From assembly GCF_025399195.1 (NCBI RefSeq), contig NW_026252160.1, positions 32,602 to 96,601 on the forward strand: a DNA stretch of 64,000 nucleotides. Direction: 5' to 3'. A program made the translations under genes and the position numbers. The stretch comes from Umbelopsis ramanniana AG. Its lineage: Eukaryota > Mucoromycota > Umbelopsidomycetes > Umbelopsidales > Umbelopsidaceae. The number at the start of each line of letters is the position of its first letter. Position 1 is the stretch's first letter. The notes under the pieces were generated by a model that was given only the letters and a program-made list of their open reading frames with translations, did not search any database and was not told the origin of the DNA. Shown here in pieces: positions 57,546 to 64,000 of the stretch.

Positions 57546-60500
57546 CGTTGTCGAGGCAGTGGCTGTTAATACTTGTCCTAGGGTAGAGCTTGGATAGAAA
57601 TAGATACCTGCAGCTACTCCAGTAGAGACTGAACTACCCGCTGGAGCTGTTGAAGAAGAAGATGCCGATACGGTTGCGCTAGAGTCTGGGTAGAAATACA
57701 CGCCAGCAGCTACTCCAGTATAGACTGAGCTAACTGGTAGAGAAGCTGAAGATGTGGATGACGATTCGGTTGAGCTGGGATTAGAGGATGCACTTGACGA
57801 ACTGTCCGTAGATGATGAATCAACAGAGCTTGATACGACATCACTTGAAGATAAGCTTCCAGATGTTTCTGAACTTGCAACGGATGATGTAACTACCGAA
57901 GACGTAAAGCTACTGGATTCAGAAGTCATAACGGACGAGGAGCTTTCTACACTTGATGTTGTTGATTCTACCACGCTCAAACTTGATGAGAGGGATTGAC
58001 TGACGCTGCTGCTCATACTTGACATTGTTGAAGTGTATAGTAAAGATGATGTCGATAGTGTCTGACTCTGTCCAAGAGGGAAACATCCAAGGAATGTTTT
58101 ACAACGGCCATTAGAACCTGTCGCGAAATCAAGTATGTCCACAACAGTACTCTGCCAGCTGTAATAATAGTCAGCAAAAAAGCTCATAATAACCGATATG
58201 TGTATTTACCAACTTACATGTAACTAGAGGCTACAAGACTTCCTGCAAAATGACCGATATTTTCATCGACAATATGAACTGGATGGTGAAAATAATTATT
58301 AACGGGAGTTATATCGGAATACCGTAGCCAGTGGCAATACTTACTTAGCGGTGCCATGATCAAACCTGTAAATGTTGAAGTGGTGCCTCGGACAAGCGTT
58401 GCAGTTGCGCCTGCAGCGAATTTCCCTTGTTCATCAACTGGGAAAAAGTTCCAAATAGTTCGACAAGGGTCTGTTCCGATGCTTGGATTGAGTGCGTCCA
58501 ATATCAATACTGTTGATTGCATTATGGGTACCTACGTAAAGTTTATTAAACCACAAAATTGCGGCCATTGCATCTTCATCATATAGATTTTACTTACATT
58601 GATAACTAGCGTTGCGTCGTTTGGCCATTGAATTCCTGAACTAGATAGACCTTCATAGTCCAATATTTTGGTCAAAAGGCCTCTTGGATCCGAAAGCAAG
58701 CTGAGATTTGCCGCCAGGTTTGGTGGATGAGTTCCAACGTCAAGCAAACCATCAACTAGATAGGGAACATCCACACATCCAACAGTTATGCCACCACAGC
58801 TGTTTAATGTGATAACATGATATGCAGGATTTGCTTGTGGTCCAACACTTGAAAGAACATTAATATCTACAAGTCTCAAATCAGGTCGCAACGTTGCAAG
58901 ATAATAAGATCCCGTTTTGTATGTATCAGCAGCGTTGGGGTCGAAAATGCTGCCACTACTTGCTTTAGTCGTACATGCTGTACCTTCAAGATTAACTCTT
59001 CCTGCTCCGGCTAGGTATGCATAGCCTCGAACAAATGAAAGAGGAGGAGCCGAGTTAATACTTCCCTGTACAACAAGACCGTAGTCTTTGAACCCAGCGT
59101 CGCTTGGTGAACAGGCAGTCAAGTTACTTTGTTCAGAGAAATGATAGTTTGGTGCGAAAACGTTTCCGAGTACAGCAATTGGACCATAACTCTTTCCTCC
59201 AGCTGCAACCGTAAGCCCAGTGACGGTGGTAAAATCGTTCAAGATAATTCCATTGAACGCTGCAAGCTGTAGACCTGCTATATCGTTCGATTGTGATAGA
59301 TCACAACCTGGTGTCACAGAGGGTGATGAAAGAGACGTTGATGTAGTTACTGTTTGACATAAAGATACACAAAAGATTAATAATTCAATATGATAGATGT
59401 AAACATTTCTCAGCGATCTTAGTACCTGTGCTAGATGGACTTCCACTTATGTTGCTTGAAGTCGAAATAAAATCGGATTTAGAGGACACAGGCGATGACA
59501 TAGGGGATGACGCAGCAGAGGACATTGACGAGGACATAGCAGAGGACATCGACGAAGACATAGAAGAGGACATAGAAGAGGACATCGACGAGGACATTGA
59601 AGAGGGCATCGAAGAGGACATCGGCAAGGACATCGACGAGGACATAGAAGAGGACATCGACGAGGACACAGAAGAGGACATCGACGAGGACACAGAAGAG
59701 GACATCGACGAGGACACAGAAGAGGACATCGACGAGGACATAGAAGAGGCAATCGGCGAGGACACAGAAGAGGACATCGACGAGGACATCGATGAGGACA
59801 TTGAAGAGGACATCGAAGAGGGCATAGCAGAGGACATAGAAGAGGACACAGAAGAGGACACAGAAGAGGACATCGACGAGGAAATAGCAGAGGACATCGA
59901 CGAGGACAATGATGCTACGGATGGCAATGTAAATTCAAAAGAAATGTTAGAGGGTCGAAGTAAATATTAAGATATTGGTTTACAACATATGCTGTTGCAA
60001 AGCTTACCTGAGCTCGATGACATTGTTACGCTAGCCGACGAAGATGGTAACATGCTTGTGCTAGTGGTATTTCGATTGGGTACACATCCAAGGAATGATT
60101 TACATACACCTCCGGACGCAGTTGTGAAATCTAGAATGTTAACATTGGATGTTTCCCAGCTGATAGAAAGAAATACCGTCAGCTTTGAGTATCTCGGAAT
60201 ACTTTACAGACACTTTACACTTACTTGTAGTTATACGATACTAGCAATCCAGCAAAGTTTCCAGTGGGTCCATCCAAGATGGCAGCTGAAATGTAATATC
60301 TCACAATTAGAAGGGTGCTTCTGATCAACGTAAGCAGAATAGAATACAACAAACCATTTGGAGCTAAAATCAATCCTTGAAGGACTGATTTGGTGTTGCG
60401 AGATAGTGTAATAGGTCCATTAGTATGTGATCCGTCGATATTCACTGGATAGATATTCCAAATGGTTCGGCAAGGATCTGTGCCCACACTAGGAGTATCC

Positions 60501-63500
60501 GCATCAATGATCAAAGCTCCTCCTACCGCCACAGGTACCTAAAGTTACAAAGTAAGTATCAGGCATATCTTACGTCACAAATCTTTGAAAAGGTTCATTA
60601 CATTGATCACCAAAGTAGCGCCAGTTGGCCATTTGGTTCCAGCAGTCGGTCCTCTATATCCAGAAAGGTTGGTAATCACTCCTGAGTTGCTTAACAGACC
60701 AGTTAGGTTGCCAATGAAAGAAGCACCAAAGCAGCCAATAATTGGTCCATCGCAAGTATTCAAAGTGATCACATTATATTGTGGATCAGCTTGGGTTCCA
60801 AGAGATGAGAGTGCATAGGTACTGTTCATTCTCAGGTTAGGAATTAGTTTTGCCAGATATGCAGATGCTTGGAGATATGATGTCCTTGCACCAGTGAAAT
60901 CAAACTGTTGACTGTCGTTGAGCTTCCTGACCGAGCACGATGGTAGTTGCAGTGTAGCAGTACCCGTGCCAAACACGTATACGTTGCCAGTAACCTTTGG
61001 AGTTCCTCCATTGATAATACTACCTCCAACAGCAAGACCATATTGAGAAAATCCGGATGCATTGGCAGTACATGCAGTCAGGTTAGTCTTCTCTGCAACG
61101 AGGTAGCCAGGTGCATACAGATTATTTCCAACAGCGATTGGACCATAGCTTCCAGCACTTCCAAACAGGCCTGCGGTGATACTGGATGTGAAGTCATTCA
61201 AGAAGATACCATTGAAGGCTGCGAGCTGCAGACTTGGCAGATCAATTGATGTTGACAGATCGCAAGCTAGTGTCACCGAGGGTGATGAGGCAGTTGTTGA
61301 TGTAGTTACTGTTTGTTATCAAATCAAGATGGTTAATAATTCCGTATAATGATATTATAGACGTTTTAACAATCTCGTTACCTGTGCTGGATGAACTTCC
61401 ATTGATATTGCTTGAAGTAGAAGCTACAGTGGATGTTGAGACAGCTGAAGATGACGCAGTGGATGATGATACCGAAGATGCCAATGTCGAGGATGATGCT
61501 ACGAATTGACAGTATTAATTTAAAGTAATTGTTAGAGGGTCGAACTACCTATTAAGACATTGGTTTACAACATATGCTGTTGCCAGACTTACCTGAGCTC
61601 GAGGACATTGTTACGCTAGCTGATGAAGATGGTAACATACTTGTGCTAGTGACATTTCGATTAGGAGCACATCCAAGGAACGATTTACATACACCTCCGG
61701 ACGCAGTTGTGAAATCTAGAATGTTAACATTGGATGTTTCCCAACTAATAGAAAGAAGTACTGTCAGATTTGAGTTTCTCGGAACACTCCACAAGTACTT
61801 TACACTCACTTGTAGTTATACGAAACCAGCAATCCAGCAAAGTTTCCAGTGGGTCCATCCAAAATGGCAGCTGAATTGTAATTATCATCATTAGAACAGT
61901 GCTTCTGATCAACGTAAGTAGAATAGAATATAACAAACCATTTGGAGCCAAAATCAATCCTTGAAGGACTGATTTGGTGTTGCGAGATAGTGTAATGGGT
62001 CCATTAGTATGTGATCCGTCGATATTCACTGGATAGATATTCCAAATGGTTCGGCAAGGATCTGTGCCGACGCTAGGAGTATCGGCATCAATGATCAAAG
62101 CTCCTCCTACCGCCACAGGTACCTAAAAGTCAAAGGCATAAAGTAAGTATCAGGCATATCTGAACCGCATGTAACAGAAACGGTTCATTACATTGATAAC
62201 CAAAGTAGCGCCAGTTGGCCATTTGGTTCCAGAAGTTGGTCCTCTATATCCAGAAAGGTTGGTAATCATTCCTGAGTTGCTTAACAGACCAGTTAGGTTG
62301 CCAATGAAAGAAGCACCAAAGCAGCCAATAATTGGTCCATCGCAGGTATTCAAAGTGATGACATTATATAATGGATCAGCTTGGGTTCCTAGAGATGAGA
62401 TTGCAAAGGTACTATTCATTCTCAGGTTAGGAATTAGTTTTGCCAAATATGCAGATGCTTGGAGATATGATGTCCTTGCACCAGCGAAATCAAACTGTTG
62501 ACTGTCGTTGAGCTTCCTGACCGAGCACGATGGTAGTTGCAGTGTAGCAGTACCCGTGCCAAACACGTATACGTTGCCAGTAACCTTTGGAGTTCCTCCA
62601 TTGATAATACTACCTCCAACAGCAAGACCATATTGAGAAAATCCAGATGCATTGGCAGTACATGCAGTCAGGTTAGTCTTCTCTGCAACGAGGTAGCCAG
62701 GTGCATACAGATTATTTCCAACAGCGATTGGACCATAGCTTCCAGCACTTCCAAACAGGCCTGCGGTGATACTGGATGTGAAGTCATTCAAGAAGATACC
62801 ATTGAAGGCTGCGAGCTGCAGACTTGGCAGATCAATTGATGTTGACAGATCGCAAGTTTGTGTTACCGAAGGTGATGAAACAGTCGTTGATGTAGTTACT
62901 GTTTGTTATCAAATCAAGATGGTTAATAATTTCATATGATGATATTTTAGAAGTTTTATCAATCGCGTTACCTGTGCTGGATGAACCTCCATTGATATTG
63001 CTTGAAGAGGAAGCTACATTGGATGTTGAGGAAGCTGACGATGATGCAGTGGATGATGCTGCCGAGGAAGATGCTGCCGAAGACGATGCTGCCGAAGACG
63101 ATGCTACGAATTGAAGATATGAGTGTAAAAGGTATGTTAGAGGGCCGAATTAAATATTAAGATATTGGTTTACAGCATATGCTGTTACAAACGTACCTGA
63201 GTTCGATGACACTGTTGCACTAACCGATGAAGATGCTAACATGCTTGTGCTAGTGACATTTCGATTTGGAGCACATCCGAGGAATGATTTACAGACACCT
63301 CCGGACGCAGTTGTGAAATCTAGAATGTTAACATTGGATGTTTGCCAGCTGATAGAAAGGAACACCGTCAGACACGAGATTTTTGGAACACTTTACAGAC
63401 ACTTTACACTTACTTATAGTTATACGAAACCAACAATCCAGCAAAGTTTCCAGTAGGTCCATCCAAGATGGCAGCTGAAATGTAATATCTCACAATTAGA

Positions 63501-64000
63501 AGGGTGCTTCTGATCAATGTAAGCAGAATAGCATATAACAAACCATTTGGAGCCAAAATCAATCCTTGAAGAGCTGATTTGCTGTTGCGTGATAGTGTGA
63601 TGGGTCCGTTAGTATGTGATCCGTCGATATTCACTGGATAGATGTTCCAAATGGTTCGACAAGGATCTGTGCCAATGCTAGGAGTATCGGCATCAATGAT
63701 CAAAGCTCCTCCTACTGCCACAGGTACCTAAAAGTTAAAGTCACAAAGTAAGCATCAGGCATATCAGAGCTTACAAGAAATTGAGGAAATTCATTACATT
63801 GATCACCAAAGTAGCGCCAGTTGGCCATTTGGTTCCAGAAGTCGGTCCTTTATATCCAGAAAGATTGGTAATCATTCCTGGGTTGCTTAACAGACCAGTT
63901 AGGTTGCCAATGAAAGAAGCACCAAAGCAGCCAATAATTGGTCCGTCACAGGTATTCAAAGTGATGACATTATATAGTGGATCAGCTTGGGTTCCAAGAG
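57240..64000 (-). CDS. Giant modular surface protein with tandem choice-of-anchor-A-type domains, 5' end beyond window
   Basis: At least 1,820 residues are visible in phase-consistent exons: 64000-63798, 63727-63544, 63474-63414, 63348-63197, 63103-62972; 62898-62192, 62122-61939, 61870-61810, 61744-61593, 61498-61382; 61308-60602, 60538-60355, 60285-60225, 60159-60008, 59914-59426; 59349-58598, 58531-58345, 58278-58218, 58158-57240. Each module repeats LAAFNGI(F/I)LNDF, then YGPIAV, GLxVxGSI and TDPCRTIWN. It continues with FAGLLVS and ends LDFxTxSxGxCKxFLGC. This is the choice-of-anchor-A (CAAA) pattern, a predicted surface-displayed domain. Modules are joined by Ser-rich linkers. The C-terminus is a Ser/Thr stalk plus a His/Asp/Lys tail, with no GPI signal. 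N-glycosylation sequons are frequent. No start codon or signal peptide is in view. It is probably an adhesin or matrix protein. Confidence 0.85.
57580..57735 (-). repeat. Duplicated TGVAAG(V/I)YFYP motif in stalk
   Basis: Two copies of a peptide SSV(Y/S)TGVAAG(V/I)YFYP separated by a Ser/Ala spacer lie between the Ser/Thr stalk and the His/Asp tail of the giant protein. This is a small internal duplication of about 100 nt. Confidence 0.7.
59426..59914 (-). repeat. Ser-Met linker minisatellite (163 codons)
   Basis: A 489-nt exon encodes SSSM/SSSV units (SMSSSMSSSVSS type) from repeated 12- to 24-nt units such as GAGGACATCGACGAG on the plus strand. The other two linkers are only 39-44 codons, so this one has expanded. 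The complement reads as an acidic repeat with no support as a gene. Confidence 0.85.
60008..64000 (-). repeat. Tandem ~1.6-kb module duplications (introns included)
   Basis: Three near-identical copies are seen: the edge-truncated one (from 63197), 61593-62898 and 60008-61308. The anchor sequence CCAGTTGGCC starts at 63817, 62211 and 60621, so the periods are about 1606 and 1590 bp. The head exons of copies 2 and 3 are both 707 nt. Intron sequences are also alike, so whole genomic segments were copied. The fourth module (58158-59349) is clearly older. Confidence 0.9.

Noticed and set aside
59500-59900. Short regular repeats considered as a CRISPR-like array
   Set aside because: The units are contiguous, coding and codon-phased, with no unique spacers, and the genome is eukaryotic.
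59428-59970. Plus-strand acidic frame rich in EED/IDED repeats
   Set aside because: It is the exact complement of the Ser-Met linker exon of the giant gene. The minus strand has splice sites in phase with known modules; the plus strand has none.

Overview
This window is nuclear DNA from a filamentous, early-diverging fungus, most likely a Mucoromycota member of the Mucorales type. The evidence is (i) protein families that are fungal or early-fungal: velvet, a DASH Spc19-like protein, Fzo1, a Cwc22-type splicing factor, CENP-T and a tandem coronin; (ii) many short introns, mostly 45-90 nt, nearly all GT-AG and often phase-consistent, with donors such as GTAAGT; and (iii) compact intergenic spaces. 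There is no bacterial operon, CRISPR array, rRNA, tRNA or transposon that I could support. All multi-exon models were assembled by eye from splice consensus, reading phase and family resemblance.

Layout. 1-12 kb: a partial Gfd2/YDR514C-like gene, a small orphan, ORC4, a hormone-sensitive-lipase-like hydrolase, an orphan with a broken 3' frame, a CPYC glutaredoxin, a SAM methyltransferase and a long Spc19-like protein. 12-16 kb: a C2H2 regulator and a sparse 2 kb gap. 16-31 kb: the GPI-transamidase subunit PIG-U, the mitofusin Fzo1, an HPC2/ubinuclein histone chaperone, an Mss116-like mitochondrial helicase, a calmodulin-like protein, a secreted orphan and an amino-acid/GABA-type permease. 31-44 kb: CWC22, CENP-T, a small GPI-anchored wall protein, an F-box/LRR (Amn1-like) protein and a velvet regulator. 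44-49 kb: three consecutive mitochondrial genes (an EngB/GTPBP8 GTPase, the MSS1/MnmE GTPase and the endonuclease NUC1), the first two diverging from a 120-bp gap. 49-57 kb: a 1,090-aa disordered protein with F-x-F/FG-like repeats, then a coronin-7-like protein ending in a WASP-like acidic tail.

57-64 kb holds the most unusual object: the 3' part of a very large minus-strand gene that runs off the right edge. At least 1,820 residues are visible. They contain four choice-of-anchor-A-type modules (the first is cut by the edge), joined by Ser-rich linkers and ending in a long Ser/Thr stalk and a His/Asp/Lys-rich tail. Modules 1-3 are near-identical tandem genomic duplications of about 1.6 kb with introns included. 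It looks like a modular surface adhesin or matrix protein.

The genes are mostly unrelated housekeeping loci. Several lie head-to-head and probably share promoters: ORC4/lipase, FZO1/HPC2, helicase/calmodulin-like, CWC22/CENP-T and GTPBP8/MSS1.
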